Source: Actinoplanes philippinensis (GTDB taxonomy: Bacteria; Actinomycetota; Actinomycetes; Mycobacteriales; Micromonosporaceae). From it: a DNA stretch of 37,449 nucleotides. A model generated the notes under the pieces. It was given only the letters and a program-made list of their open reading frames with translations. It did not search any database and was not told the DNA's origin. The translations under genes and the position numbers were made by a program. The stretch spans positions 1-37,449 of the forward strand of contig NZ_FONV01000039.1 in NCBI RefSeq assembly GCF_900113015.1. The letters run 5' to 3'. Positions within the stretch are counted from its first letter, which is position 1, and each line of letters starts with the position of its first letter. Shown in pieces: positions 5,244 through 13,475 of the stretch.

Positions 5244-6818
5244 TCAGGCGGCGGAGGCGTAGCCCCGGGGCGCGGCCGACACGACACGATCACGTCCGGC
5301 GTGCTTCGCAGCGTACAGATGACTGTCCGCAGTGGACAGTAGGGAGGGCTGTGTCGGGACGGGGGTCTCCGCGCTGGTGGCGACGCCGATGCTGACGGTC
5401 ACCGGCAGGCCGCGGGTGATGCCGTGCCAGTCGTGGTCGCGCACCGTGCGGCGGATCTTGTCGAGCAGGGCGACTGCCCGGCCGGCGGTGGTGCCGGGCA
5501 GCACGATCAGGAACTCCTCACCACCCATCCGGGCGGCGAAACCCCCCGGGCAGCCGGCTGCCACCCCGTCGGCGAGCATCCCGGCCACCCGCACCAGGAC
5601 CTGGTCACCCACGTTGTGCGAGAGCCGGTCGTTGATCTGCTTGAAGTGGTCGAGGTCGACGAGCGCGAGGGTCAGGCCGGGATCGGAGTCGATCAGGCCG
5701 GGCAGGCTCTCGTCGATGTGCCGGCGGTTGTGCAGGCCGGTGAGCGGGTCGCGGCGGGCCTGCTCGCGGAAGCGCTCGGCCTCCTGCCGGGCCTCGACCG
5801 TCTCGAACATCGCCTGCCTCGTCCGGGTCCGCGCTTCGCGCTGGAGCGAGTGCAGGTTCTGATACTCGGTGAAGAAGGTCTTGTGCGCGGCGAAGGCGGC
5901 CGCGAAGTCACCGCGGGCCGCGTGCAGCTCGGCCTGCTCCTGGTGCAGCCGGACCAGCGACTCACCGAGATCACGCTCGATGCAGTGCTGGAGGGCGTCG
6001 TCGAGGCTGGTCTGCGCCGCGTCGAACAGGCCCAGGCCGCGCTGCGCCTGCGCCAGGGTCACCAGGTACTGCGAGAGATCGTTCGCATCGTCCCACCGGC
6101 CCTCGGCATGCCGCTCCAGGCACAGGGTCAGGGTGCGCTCCGCCTCGGCGTAGCGCCCGTTGCCGATCTGGATCGAGCCGATCGTGTCGAGGTAGGCCGG
6201 CTCGAGCGTCATGTCCCACTCGTCGGCGAGTCGCAGCAGACGGTCCGCCACCTCCTGGGCGCGCCGCTGGTTGCCCGAGTCGTACTCCGCGTAGGCGTGA
6301 TTGTTGAGCAGGCACAGCAGGGCCGGGTGGCCGGAGAGCACGGCCAGCTCCTCCGCCTGCGCATATCGGATGCGAGCCGCGTCCATCGAGCCGGCCGCCC
6401 AGAAGGCGTCGGCCAGCTTGGTGCGGTGCCAGATGTGCATGTGCGTGGTGCAGTCGTCGTCGAGCAGCTCGACCGCGAGCAGCGCATGCTCCAGTGACTG
6501 CTCGGCGTCGCCGAGGTGCTGGTGGATGTAGGCCCAGAGCACATGCATGCGGGCCATCAGGACCCGTGCGTCGTTGGCCACCACCCACTCGTGGATCTGC
6601 CAGATCTGCTCGGTGGCCGCGCTGATGTCGCCGAGGCGCATCCGCATGTTGGCCTGACAGAGCCGGGCTCGCGCGATCAGCAGTGGATCGCCGAGCACCT
6701 GGGCCGCCTCTTCCAGACGGATGGCCCGCGCCAGCTCGGCGTCGGCATCCCAGGAGCGTCTGTCCTCGATGTCGAGAAGGGCAGCCGAAAGCATGTCGGC
6801 GTCGATCGGGAACTCCAT
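5244..6818 (-). CDS. Diguanylate cyclase with N-terminal TPR-like helical region
   Basis: 524 aa from ATG 6818 with GGAGG eight bases upstream. Residues about 20-330 are a run of paired helices of TPR type (for example NNHAYAEYDSGNQRRAQEVA and LDTIGSIQIGNGRYAEAERT). A short coiled linker follows (ARTRTRQAMFETVEARQEAE). A GGDEF domain occupies the last ~170 residues, with DPLTGLHNRRHIDE, ALVDLDHFKQIND and the signature MGGEEF near residue 432, which is catalytically competent. The usual RxxD inhibitory site just before the signature is absent, so feedback inhibition by c-di-GMP is not expected. There is no signal peptide or membrane segment, so it is a cytoplasmic enzyme. c-di-GMP controls development and sporulation in actinomycetes. 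The trigger sensed by the helical region is unknown. Confidence 0.93.
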   Translation of the reverse strand: MEFPIDADMLSAALLDIEDRRSWDADAELARAIRLEEAAQVLGDPLLIARARLCQANMRMRLGDISAATEQIWQIHEWVVANDARVLMARMHVLWAYIHQHLGDAEQSLEHALLAVELLDDDCTTHMHIWHRTKLADAFWAAGSMDAARIRYAQAEELAVLSGHPALLCLLNNHAYAEYDSGNQRRAQEVADRLLRLADEWDMTLEPAYLDTIGSIQIGNGRYAEAERTLTLCLERHAEGRWDDANDLSQYLVTLAQAQRGLGLFDAAQTSLDDALQHCIERDLGESLVRLHQEQAELHAARGDFAAAFAAHKTFFTEYQNLHSLQREARTRTRQAMFETVEARQEAERFREQARRDPLTGLHNRRHIDESLPGLIDSDPGLTLALVDLDHFKQINDRLSHNVGDQVLVRVAGMLADGVAAGCPGGFAARMGGEEFLIVLPGTTAGRAVALLDKIRRTVRDHDWHGITRGLPVTVSIGVATSAETPVPTQPSLLSTADSHLYAAKHAGRDRVVSAAPRGYASAA

Positions 6819-6960
6819 CAACCGCCTCCCTCCTCCGGCGCGTGCATTTCCTCAGCGAGGCCATCGGCACGCGAAAGGCGCGGTTGAGGGAAACGCCGGG
6901 CTCCCCGAGGCTAGCTCTGCGTGAGGAGCTGACCCCAGGGAGTACGGCGTGATCTGTGCC

Positions 6961-8520
6961 CTATTCGGCCGGGGCGGGCGCCAGGTCGACGGTCGACCGC
7001 AGCTTCGTCGGCTTCATCGCCACCGCGGCGATCACACCGACCACGGCCACCGCGGCCGAGATCAGGAAGATGTGACCGGTGGCGTCGCCGTACGCGACCC
7101 GTACCACGTGCTGGATCGCCTCCGGCAGGCTGCTCAGGTTGAGGCTGCCGCCCCCGCTCGACGCCGCGCCGGCCGGCACGCCCATCGCGGTGAGCTGCTC
7201 GGTCATCGAGTCGGACACGTGCCGCGCGAGGACCGCCCCGAGCACCGAGACGCCGATCGTGCCGCCGAGCGACCGGAAGAAGGCGACCGTGGAGCTGGCC
7301 GCGCCGATGTCCTTGAGCGCGACGGTGTTCTGCACGGCGAGGACCAGGTTCTGCATGGACATGCCGACCCCGATGCCGACGACGGCCATCGCGGTGCCGA
7401 TGTACCAGAGCGGGGTGTCGTGGTCGAGGAACGAGAGCGCGCTGAACCCGGCGACCAGGATGATCGTGCCGGCCACCACGTACGGCTTGATCCGCCCGCT
7501 CTTGGTGATCAGCCGGCCCGCGACCGTCGAGGAGACCAGCACGCCGGCCATCATCGGGATCATCAGCAGGCCGGCCTCGGTGGGACTGTAGCCCCGGCCG
7601 ATCTGGAAATACTGACCGAGGAAGACCGAGCCGCCGAACATCGCCATGCCGACCGCGAGGCTGCCGATGATGGCCAGCGTCGTGGTGCGCTCGCGGACGA
7701 TGGGCAGCGGCACGACCGGCTCGGCGACCCGGGACTCGACCCAGGTGGCCAGGGCCAGCAGGAGCACGCCGCCGCCGACCATGGCCGCGGTCTGCCAGGA
7801 GAGCCAGGCGAACGAGTCGTCGACGAAGGACACCCAGACCAGGATGACGCTGACGCCGGCCGCGATCAGTGACGCGCCCAGGTAGTCGATCTTCACGTTG
7901 TCGCGGCGCATCACCGGCAGGTGCAGGGTCTTCTGCAGGACGATCAGGGCGATCACCGCGAACGGCGCGCCGATGAAGAAGCACCAGCGCCAGCCGAGCG
8001 CGTCGGTGTCGACGATCACGCCGCCGAGCAGCGGGCCACCGACCGTGGCCAGCGCCATCACGCCACCGAGGTAGCCGTTGTAGCGGCCGCGCTCCCGGGG
8101 CGGGATCATCGCGGCGATGGCGACCTGCACCAGCGCCTGCACACCACCCATGCCGAGGCCCTGGAAGGCGCGGGCGGCGATGAGCTGCTCGGTGTTCTGC
8201 GTGAAGCCGGCGATCAGCGAGCCCAGGATGAAGACGACGATCGAGGCCTGGACCAGGATCTTCTTGCTGTAGAGGTCGGCCAGCTTGCCCCAGATCGGGG
8301 TGGACGCGGTGGCGGTCAGCAGGGTCGCGGTGACCACCCAGGTGTACTGCGTCTGGGTGCCCTCGAGATCACCGATGATCTTCGGGAGGGCGGTGGAGAC
8401 GATGGTGGAGCTGGCCATCGCCACGAAGAGCACGAGCAGAAGGCCGGACAGTGCCTCCATGATCTCGCGGTGGCTCATCGGGCCCTGCTGCTCCACCCGA
8501 TCGACTGTGGTTGCGCTCAT
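6961..8520 (-). CDS. DHA2-family (14-TM) MFS drug exporter
   Basis: 519 aa. Hydrophobic segments fit the 14-helix EmrB/QacA group of proton-driven multidrug exporters. Recognisable parts are TM1 LSGLLLVLFVAMASSTIVST, WVVTATLLTATASTPIWGKLADLYSKK (motif A region), and the antiporter motif C segment ALATVGGPLLGGVIVDT. The gene overlaps the MarR gene by four bases (ATGA), so regulator and pump are one transcript. Substrates cannot be read from sequence; MarR-linked DHA2 pumps typically export antibiotics, dyes or aromatic compounds. Confidence 0.93.
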   Translation of the reverse strand: MSATTVDRVEQQGPMSHREIMEALSGLLLVLFVAMASSTIVSTALPKIIGDLEGTQTQYTWVVTATLLTATASTPIWGKLADLYSKKILVQASIVVFILGSLIAGFTQNTEQLIAARAFQGLGMGGVQALVQVAIAAMIPPRERGRYNGYLGGVMALATVGGPLLGGVIVDTDALGWRWCFFIGAPFAVIALIVLQKTLHLPVMRRDNVKIDYLGASLIAAGVSVILVWVSFVDDSFAWLSWQTAAMVGGGVLLLALATWVESRVAEPVVPLPIVRERTTTLAIIGSLAVGMAMFGGSVFLGQYFQIGRGYSPTEAGLLMIPMMAGVLVSSTVAGRLITKSGRIKPYVVAGTIILVAGFSALSFLDHDTPLWYIGTAMAVVGIGVGMSMQNLVLAVQNTVALKDIGAASSTVAFFRSLGGTIGVSVLGAVLARHVSDSMTEQLTAMGVPAGAASSGGGSLNLSSLPEAIQHVVRVAYGDATGHIFLISAAVAVVGVIAAVAMKPTKLRSTVDLAPAPAE

Positions 8521-8945
8521 CGGGAGGCCTCCAGGATCAGGTCGTTGGCGAATCGGTTGAGTGACGTGGTGAGCGTGGTGATCTCCTCGGGCGTCCAGTC
8601 CCGCAGTGCCGCGGCTATCTGCTGCTCGTAGTGGCCGCGGACCTCGTCGAGGACGGTGATGCCCCGGTCGGTGAGCTGCAGGGTGCTGGCGCGGCCGTCG
8701 GACGGGTCGGCGACGCGGAGCACCAGCCCGTCGCGGACCAGGCCGGCGACCGCGCGGCTGACGGTCGACGGGTCGAGGGCGTGCTCGGCGGCGAGTTCCT
8801 TCATGTGGCAGCTGCCGGCCGGCTGGTGACGGCTGATCGCGGCCAGCATGCCGAGCGGCGCGATCGTGGGCTGCTGCTGTTTGAGGAGGCGGATGGCCTT
8901 GAGCAGGTCATGGAAAGCGTCCATGAGTCCGCGTCGTTCGTTCAT
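8517..8945 (-). CDS. MarR-family repressor of the adjacent exporter
   Basis: 142 aa from ATG 8945 with GAGGAGG upstream. It has the MarR winged helix: PLGMLAAISRHQPAGSCHMKELA, recognition helix LDPSTVSRAVAGLVRDGLV, and wing RVADPSDGRASTLQLTDRG. C-terminal dimerisation helices follow (EEITTLTTSLNRFAN). It overlaps and precedes the exporter. Its own promoter overlaps a TTGC/GCAA palindrome (8989-9009), consistent with autorepression released by a ligand that the pump exports. Confidence 0.92.
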   Translation of the reverse strand: MNERRGLMDAFHDLLKAIRLLKQQQPTIAPLGMLAAISRHQPAGSCHMKELAAEHALDPSTVSRAVAGLVRDGLVLRVADPSDGRASTLQLTDRGITVLDEVRGHYEQQIAAALRDWTPEEITTLTTSLNRFANDLILEASR

Positions 8946-8978
8946 GGCCGCCTCCTCGTGATGCTTGCTGCATACAAC

Positions 8979-9009
8979 TATCTACCTGAAGTTGCCTGTT
9001 GCGCAACTT
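8979..9009 (-). promoter_or_regulatory. Promoter and MarR-type operator for the marR-exporter unit
   Basis: On the minus strand TTGCGC (9006-9001) and TAGATA (8984-8979) are 16 bp apart. The -35 lies within an inverted repeat AAGTTGC-N7-GCAACTT (8989-9009), and the TTGCGCAA core is itself a palindrome. A bound dimer would block the promoter. The same site lies only ~40 bp before the divergent TetR gene, which might share the control. Confidence 0.55.
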
Positions 9010-9050
9010 TGCCCACTGGGAACTGAATCACACGCCGGTACGCTCAGATC

Positions 9051-9659
9051 ATGAGTGCGCCGACCGAGCAGGGCCTTCGCGAACGCAAGAAGGAGGCCAC
9101 CCGCCAGGCTCTCTACGAGGCGGCGTTGCGGCTGGCGCTGGAGCTCGGCCCGGACCGGATCACCGTCGACGCCATCGCCGATCTGGCCGGTGTCTCCCGG
9201 CGGACCTTCTCCAACTACTTCGCGAACAAGGAGGAGGCGCTCTTCCACGGCGATCGGCGCCGGATGCTGCTGCTCTCCGGCCTGGTCCGGGCCCGGCCGG
9301 CGGCCGAGCCGCCCTGGGCCGCGCTGACCGCTGCGGCCGCCGAGTTCTACGCCGAGCTGGGCGACCTCGATCCGGAGTGGATCGCGCAGAGCCGCCTGGT
9401 GCGCCAGCACCCGTCGCTGGCCGCGGCGCAGGTGCAGACCTTCACCGCCCTCGAGCGTGAGCTGGCCGGCGAGGTCGCGGTCCGATTCAAGGATCAAGAC
9501 CCGTCGGGGGTACGAGCGAAGCTCGTCGCCGCCACCTTCCTGGCCGTTCTGCGGGTGTCCCTCAACGTCTGGCTGGAGCATCCGGCCGAGCGCCGGTTCT
9601 GGGATGTGGCCCGCGACTCCCTGGCGATGGCGGGCGAGGGGTTCGCCGCCCAGACATGA
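9051..9659 (+). CDS. TetR-family regulator
   Basis: 202 aa from ATG 9051. N-terminal TetR domain: REATRQALYEAALRLALELGP-like helix (KKEATRQALYEAALRLALEL), then TVDAIADLAGVSRRTFSNYF and ANKEEALFHG. The C-terminal ligand domain is unassigned but ends with a hydrophobic dimer helix. The gene is divergent from the marR-exporter unit, with about 105 bp between, which often means control of the neighbouring pump, but a MarR already fills that role. No ribosome site is evident, so a leaderless or weak start is possible. It ends in a strong hairpin at 9663-9701. Confidence 0.9.
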   Translation: MSAPTEQGLRERKKEATRQALYEAALRLALELGPDRITVDAIADLAGVSRRTFSNYFANKEEALFHGDRRRMLLLSGLVRARPAAEPPWAALTAAAAEFYAELGDLDPEWIAQSRLVRQHPSLAAAQVQTFTALERELAGEVAVRFKDQDPSGVRAKLVAATFLAVLRVSLNVWLEHPAERRFWDVARDSLAMAGEGFAAQT

Positions 9660-9662
9660 CGA

Positions 9663-9701
9663 GAGCGCGGCTCCGAGGTGGGGTCACCCGGAGCCGCGCT
9701 C
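9663..9701. terminator. Bidirectional hairpin terminator
   Basis: Thirteen-base perfect arms (9663-9675 and 9689-9701) extend through GGTG/CACC (9677-9680 and 9685-9688) after a single unpaired A. It lies in the 58-bp convergent gap between the TetR gene and the chitinase-like gene. There is no T-run. Confidence 0.75.
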
Positions 9702-9717
9702 GTCTGGGAGGTGCCGA

Positions 9718-11181
9718 TCAGCCCTTGAAGCCGGCCAGGATCCGGGTGAACTCGAAGGACGTCTGGTTCACGTTGGTGCACTGGAAGAGGGCGCCGGAGC
9801 AGGCGTTCTTGTCGCGGTGTGCCTCCCACAGCGACACGAACCCGAGGTGCTTGGCGTTGGCGTGGGCGACCAGGTCACGCGCGTCGGCCTGGGTGAAGAC
9901 GCCGTTGTCGTCGTTCACCCCGATCATCGGCGTGACACCGACCATCCGGTACGCGGCCGCGTCACTGTTGCCGTAGATCGACTTGATCTGCGCCTTGGTC
10001 GAGTCGACGGCCTGGATGGCGAGGTTGCCGTAGTCCTGGCCGGCGCGGCCGTAGTCCATCGCCATGATGTTGACCAGGTCGACGTCGACACCGGCGTTCT
10101 TCGCCGACCGGACCACGGCGAGGCCGTCCGCGGTGAGGCCCTCGGGCAGCACCGGCAGGGTCAGCGAGATCTTCAGGCCGGGGTTGGCCTTCTGCAGCGC
10201 GGCGAGGGCGGTCGAGCGGCGGGCCACCGACGCGGTGTCGGCGACGGCCGCGCCCTCGATGTCCAGATCGATGTACTTGAGCCGGTACGCGTCCACGACG
10301 GCCTGGTACTCGGCCTGCAGCGCGGGCACGCTGGTGCATGCCTGGGCCAGCTCGACACCGGTCGCGCCACCGAAGGACACCTTCACGTCCCCGCCGGCCG
10401 AACGGATCGCCGCGATCTGGTCGGCGAACTGTTTCTGCCGCGGGTCGAACGCGGCGAACCAGCTCGCCTTGCAGCCGGCGCCGGTTACGAAGGCGAGGCT
10501 GAACGACTTGACGCCGCCGCCGGACGCCAGCGACGACAGGGTGGTCGCGCCGTTGGAGAGCAGACCCATGTCCACATAGGGCGCGACCAGCACACCGCTG
10601 CCCGCCGGGGTGGTGGCCGTCGCGGTCGCCGTGGCCGTCGCGGTGGCGGTGGCGGTGGCGGTGGCGGTCTTTGTCGGGGTGGCCGTCGCGGTCTTCGTGG
10701 GAGTGGGCGTCGCCGTCGCGGTCCTCGTCGGGGTGGCGGTCGCGGTGGCCGGCGGCGGGGTGGCGGCGCCGCCGGAGCAGGACGCCCCGTTGATCGTGCA
10801 GCTCGTCGGGGCGCCGCTGCCGGTCACGATGAACCCGAACGAGACCGTCGCCCCGGCCGGTACCGTGCCGTTCCAGCTCGCGTTGGCAGCCGTCCGTGAG
10901 GTGCCCGAGCCGGTGATGGTGGTGTCCCAGAAACTCGTCACCTTGGCCGACGCGGGCAGGCCGAAGACCAGCTTCCACCCCTCGACGGCCGACCCGCCGC
11001 CGTTGCGGATCGTGTACTTGGCCTGGTAGCCGGTGCCCCAGTCGCTGTCCTTGGTGAAGGAAGCGGTGAGCGAGCCGGGTGTGGGTGCCGTGGTGGCGGC
11101 GACCGCAGCGCCGATGCCGCCGCCGACGGCCAGCACCGCGGCCGACGAGTAGATGGCGAACCGCAGACGACTGCGTTGCAT
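9718..11181 (-). CDS. Secreted CBM2-GH18 chitinase-like protein
   Basis: 487 aa. A signal peptide covers residues 1-29 (LRFAIYSSAAVLAVGGGIGA, then AVAATTA). A CBM2-type carbohydrate-binding module follows (about 33-138: SDWGTGYQAKYTIRNGG, VEGWKLVFGLP, ANASWNGTVPAGATVSFGF). A Thr/Ala/Pro-rich linker spans about 140-195. The GH18 catalytic domain has the motif LKYIDLDIEGA with the acid/base Glu near residue 308, VKVSFGGATG, and NIMAMDYGRAG. It resembles the archaeal-type (PF-ChiA-like) branch of GH18, usually active on chitin. CBM2 modules bind cellulose or chitin. The gene is monocistronic, with inverted and direct repeats upstream (11219-11258). Confidence 0.9.
   Translation of the reverse strand: MQRSRLRFAIYSSAAVLAVGGGIGAAVAATTAPTPGSLTASFTKDSDWGTGYQAKYTIRNGGGSAVEGWKLVFGLPASAKVTSFWDTTITGSGTSRTAANASWNGTVPAGATVSFGFIVTGSGAPTSCTINGASCSGGAATPPPATATATPTRTATATPTPTKTATATPTKTATATATATATATATATATTPAGSGVLVAPYVDMGLLSNGATTLSSLASGGGVKSFSLAFVTGAGCKASWFAAFDPRQKQFADQIAAIRSAGGDVKVSFGGATGVELAQACTSVPALQAEYQAVVDAYRLKYIDLDIEGAAVADTASVARRSTALAALQKANPGLKISLTLPVLPEGLTADGLAVVRSAKNAGVDVDLVNIMAMDYGRAGQDYGNLAIQAVDSTKAQIKSIYGNSDAAAYRMVGVTPMIGVNDDNGVFTQADARDLVAHANAKHLGFVSLWEAHRDKNACSGALFQCTNVNQTSFEFTRILAGFKG
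10642..10668 (-). repeat. GGTGGC hexanucleotide repeat in the Thr/Ala linker
   Basis: Four and a half perfect GGTGGC units lie at 10642-10668 inside a broader six-base-periodic stretch (about 10610-10757). Each unit encodes Ala-Thr on the minus strand, so slippage would change linker length without a frameshift. Confidence 0.75.
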
Positions 11182-11218
11182 GGGGGACTCCGATCGATCG
11201 AGGACGGAGTCGATTCTT

Positions 11219-11258
11219 CGGCCGGACAGCTTAAGAGTGCTCCGGCCGTACCCTTAAG
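11219..11258. promoter_or_regulatory. Repeat cluster upstream of the chitinase-like gene
   Basis: CGGCCGG (11219-11225) and CCGGCCG (11242-11248) form a perfect inverted repeat, and CTTAAG occurs at 11230-11235 and 11253-11258. The site lies 38-77 bp before the chitinase-like start and also directly after the TetR stop (11264). It may be an operator, a terminator for TetR, or both. Confidence 0.4.
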
Positions 11259-11263
11259 GATCT

Positions 11264-11827
11264 TTAAATCGCCTTGGCGCCGAGGCCGCCGATCACCAGC
11301 GTCAGCGCCCGGCGCCAGGCCTGCGGATCGGCCGAGTGCTGGGCCACGCCCGCGTTGGCCATCATCAGCAGCGCGAAGTCACGGCCGGTGAAATCGGCAC
11401 GCAGCCGGCCGGCGCGCTGGGCCCGGGTCAGCACGTCGACGGCCCGCTGGTAGGCGGTGGACCGCAGCCCCGCCAGCCGCTCGTCGTCGTCGAAGGCCGA
11501 GGTGACCAGCAGCTCGGCCAGGCCGCGGTCGGTGGCCTGCAACTCGCAGACGCGAGTGAGGTAGCCGACGAAGGCGGCCCACGGGTCGGGATGGTCGAGC
11601 GCCTGCTCGGCGAGCTGGACCGCCGCGGTCATGTGACTCGCGAAGACCTCGGCGATCAGATGCCGGCGGCTCGGGAACCGTCGGTAGAGAGTGGCGTTGC
11701 CCACACCGGCCCGCCGGGCGATCTCGTCCAGCGAGGCATCGAGACCCTGCTCGGCGAAGACCTCCCGCGCCGCGGCGAGCAGGGCCGCTCGATTACGCCG
11801 GGCGTCCGCGCGCAGCCGGGTGGCCAT
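11264..11827 (-). CDS. TetR/AcrR-family regulator
   Basis: 187 aa. TetR helix-turn-helix: RADARRNRAALLAAAREVFA, then LDASLDEIARRAGVGNATLY and RRFPSRRHLIAEVF. The C-terminal half (RGLAELLVTSAFDDDERLAG and RRALTLVIGGLG) matches the SbtR-like type (TetR_C_33) common in Streptomyces. The gene is divergent from the dienelactone hydrolase with an 89-bp gap, the usual setting for a TetR regulator of that enzyme. It could also act on the chitinase-like gene downstream, though that is less likely. Confidence 0.9.
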   Translation of the reverse strand: MATRLRADARRNRAALLAAAREVFAEQGLDASLDEIARRAGVGNATLYRRFPSRRHLIAEVFASHMTAAVQLAEQALDHPDPWAAFVGYLTRVCELQATDRGLAELLVTSAFDDDERLAGLRSTAYQRAVDVLTRAQRAGRLRADFTGRDFALLMMANAGVAQHSADPQAWRRALTLVIGGLGAKAI

Positions 11828-11916
11828 GCGCCACAGGATACGACGTTCCGCGGGAAAGACTGAGATCCGATGTTACCGTCCGCATGATCGAGGCGAACGG
11901 GACGAGAGGTGCGGTA

Positions 11917-12666
11917 ATGCCACAGATCGAGATCGAGGTGCCGGCCGCGGACGGTACGACCGAGGCGTACTTCGTGACGCCGGAGGGATCCGGGCCGTTC
12001 CCGGCGGTGCTCTTCTTCATGGACGCGTTCGGTCTGCGGCCGCGCCTCGCGGAGATGGCCGCCCGGATCGCCGCCGAGGGGTATGCGGTGCTCGTGCCGA
12101 ACCTCTTCTACCGCGACGCCCGCGGCCCGCTGACCACGCCGGACGAGCTGACCGACGCGGAGAAGCGGGGTGCCGCCTTCGGTCGCCTAGTGCCGATGAT
12201 CAAAAACCTCACCCGCGAGCGGATCAGTGCGGACACCGCCGCCTACCTGGACTTCCTCGCCGGTCGTGACGAGGTGGCGGACGGGCCGGCCGGGATCGTC
12301 GGGTACTGCATGGGCGGCCGGAACGCGCTGGTCGCGGCGACGGAGCACCCGAACCGGTTCGCCGCGCTGGCGAGTTTCCACGCCGGAGGGGTGGTCACCG
12401 ACGAGCCGGACAGCCCGCATCTGGCCATTCCCAACCTGACCGCCGAGGTCTATTTCGGACACGCCGACAACGACGGCTCGATGACCCCGGAGCAGATCAA
12501 GGCTCTGGAGATCACCCTCGCCGAGGCCGGGGTGGAGTACACCTCGGAGCTCTACGAGGGCGCCTCGCACGGGTTCACGATGAGCGACACGCCGGTTCAT
12601 CACCCGGAGGCGGAGCAGCGGCACTGGGCGGCGTTGCTGCCGCTGCTGGGGCGCAGGCTCAGCTGA
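11917..12666 (+). CDS. Dienelactone hydrolase family protein
   Basis: 249 aa from ATG 11917 with GAGAGG upstream; a longer frame from 11884 lacks a ribosome site. It has the dienelactone-hydrolase alpha/beta fold: FPAVLFFMDAFGLRP, the Cys nucleophile in GIVGYCMGGRNAL (near residue 131), an Asp in FGHADNDGSMTP (near 185), and His in GASHGFTMSD (near 217). The family opens dienelactone in chlorocatechol breakdown or acts as a general esterase. No other catechol gene is near, so the real substrate is unknown. Probably controlled by the divergent TetR. Confidence 0.9.
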   Translation: MPQIEIEVPAADGTTEAYFVTPEGSGPFPAVLFFMDAFGLRPRLAEMAARIAAEGYAVLVPNLFYRDARGPLTTPDELTDAEKRGAAFGRLVPMIKNLTRERISADTAAYLDFLAGRDEVADGPAGIVGYCMGGRNALVAATEHPNRFAALASFHAGGVVTDEPDSPHLAIPNLTAEVYFGHADNDGSMTPEQIKALEITLAEAGVEYTSELYEGASHGFTMSDTPVHHPEAEQRHWAALLPLLGRRLS

Positions 12667-13081
12667 CGCAGAACTCGTTGCCCTCCGGGTCGGCCATCGT
12701 GAACCACGAGTGCGGTCCCTGACTGGCCTCCCAGAGGAAGGTGGCGCCGCGCGCGAGCAGTTTGTCGCGCTCGGCGTCCCGATTCTCGGCACCCACCCGG
12801 ACGTCGACGTGCCAGCGGTTCTTCACCGTCTTGGCGGCCTCGTCGAACTGGAACAGCAGCCGCCGGCCGTTCTCCGGGTGCAGGATCGCCGCGCCGGTAC
12901 GCCAGACCAGCTTCCCGTTGTGGTGGGTGGTCTCGTCGTCGGTGGCGTACCCCTTGGCGACCATGTCCTTGATGAACGCCTCGTCCTGGGGCTCCACGGT
13001 CCAGCCGAGCGTCTCGGCCCACCAGTCGGCGAGCGTGTGCGGTTCGGTGCAGTCCACGGTGACCTGGAAGTCGTAAGCCAT
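12659..13081 (-). CDS. VOC-superfamily (glyoxalase-like) protein
   Basis: 140 aa from ATG 13081; an in-frame GTG three codons upstream is also possible. It has two VOC halves: YDFQVTVDCTEPHTLADWWAETLGWTVE and NRWHVDVRVGAENRDAERDKLLARGATF, ending SWFTMADPEGNEFCVS. Actinomycetes carry many such proteins, serving as metal-dependent enzymes or resistance binding proteins; here nothing indicates which. Its end overlaps the end of the dienelactone hydrolase gene by eight bases (convergent). Confidence 0.88.
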   Translation of the reverse strand: MAYDFQVTVDCTEPHTLADWWAETLGWTVEPQDEAFIKDMVAKGYATDDETTHHNGKLVWRTGAAILHPENGRRLLFQFDEAAKTVKNRWHVDVRVGAENRDAERDKLLARGATFLWEASQGPHSWFTMADPEGNEFCVS

Positions 13082-13119
13082 GAACCGCACGCTACCGGCG
13101 AATCAGGACAGCATCCGGC

Positions 13120-13470
13120 CTAATTGGCGTAGAGGCCGGGGAAGTACCTGTCGATCGCGGTCACGTCGTACACGTGCCGTACCTCGTTGATCTTCTCCTG
13201 CTGGACCCCGAGGAACTCGACCAGGCGGGCCGTGCCGAACGGCGCCGCCAGGTCGTAGATCAGTGCCGCGCCGTCCACCGCGTCGGTCCGGGCCACCACG
13301 GTGACGCCGTCCGCGAACGCGATGATCCGGTGCAGCACCTGGAGCAGTTCCTCCTCGTCCACCGGCGCGTCGAGGTTCCACTCGGCCTCCACGTCCGGTG
13401 CGAGCAGTCTGCGTGCCCCGGGCAGGTCGTCGCCGGTCCACGACCTGACCCAGAGATCCACTACGTCCAC
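13120..13470 (-). CDS. SnoaL-like / NTF2-fold protein
   Basis: 116 aa from GTG 13470, five bases after the stop of the DUF2334 gene. The pattern VDLWVRSWTGDDLPGARRLL, APDVEAEWNLDAP, VVARTDAVDGAALIYDLAAP and EVRHVYDVTAIDRYFPGLY is typical of small SnoaL-like alpha/beta barrels, which serve as isomerases, cyclases or ligand carriers. It is the last gene of the glycosyltransferase unit. Either it acts on a sugar intermediate or it is only cotranscribed; the sequence does not decide. Confidence 0.78.
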   Translation of the reverse strand: MDVVDLWVRSWTGDDLPGARRLLAPDVEAEWNLDAPVDEEELLQVLHRIIAFADGVTVVARTDAVDGAALIYDLAAPFGTARLVEFLGVQQEKINEVRHVYDVTAIDRYFPGLYAN

Positions 13471-13475
13471 GATTG

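Noticed and set aside
9457..10899. 480-aa plus-strand open frame spanning TetR end and chitinase-like gene
   Set aside because: It runs antisense through the Thr/Ala linker and out of frame through the TetR gene; the poly-Gly/Arg product is an artefact of the GGTGGC tract.
10610..11029. Plus-strand protein of alternating Val-Ala residues
   Set aside because: It is the antisense of the GGTGGC/GGTCGC tract coding the Thr/Ala linker.
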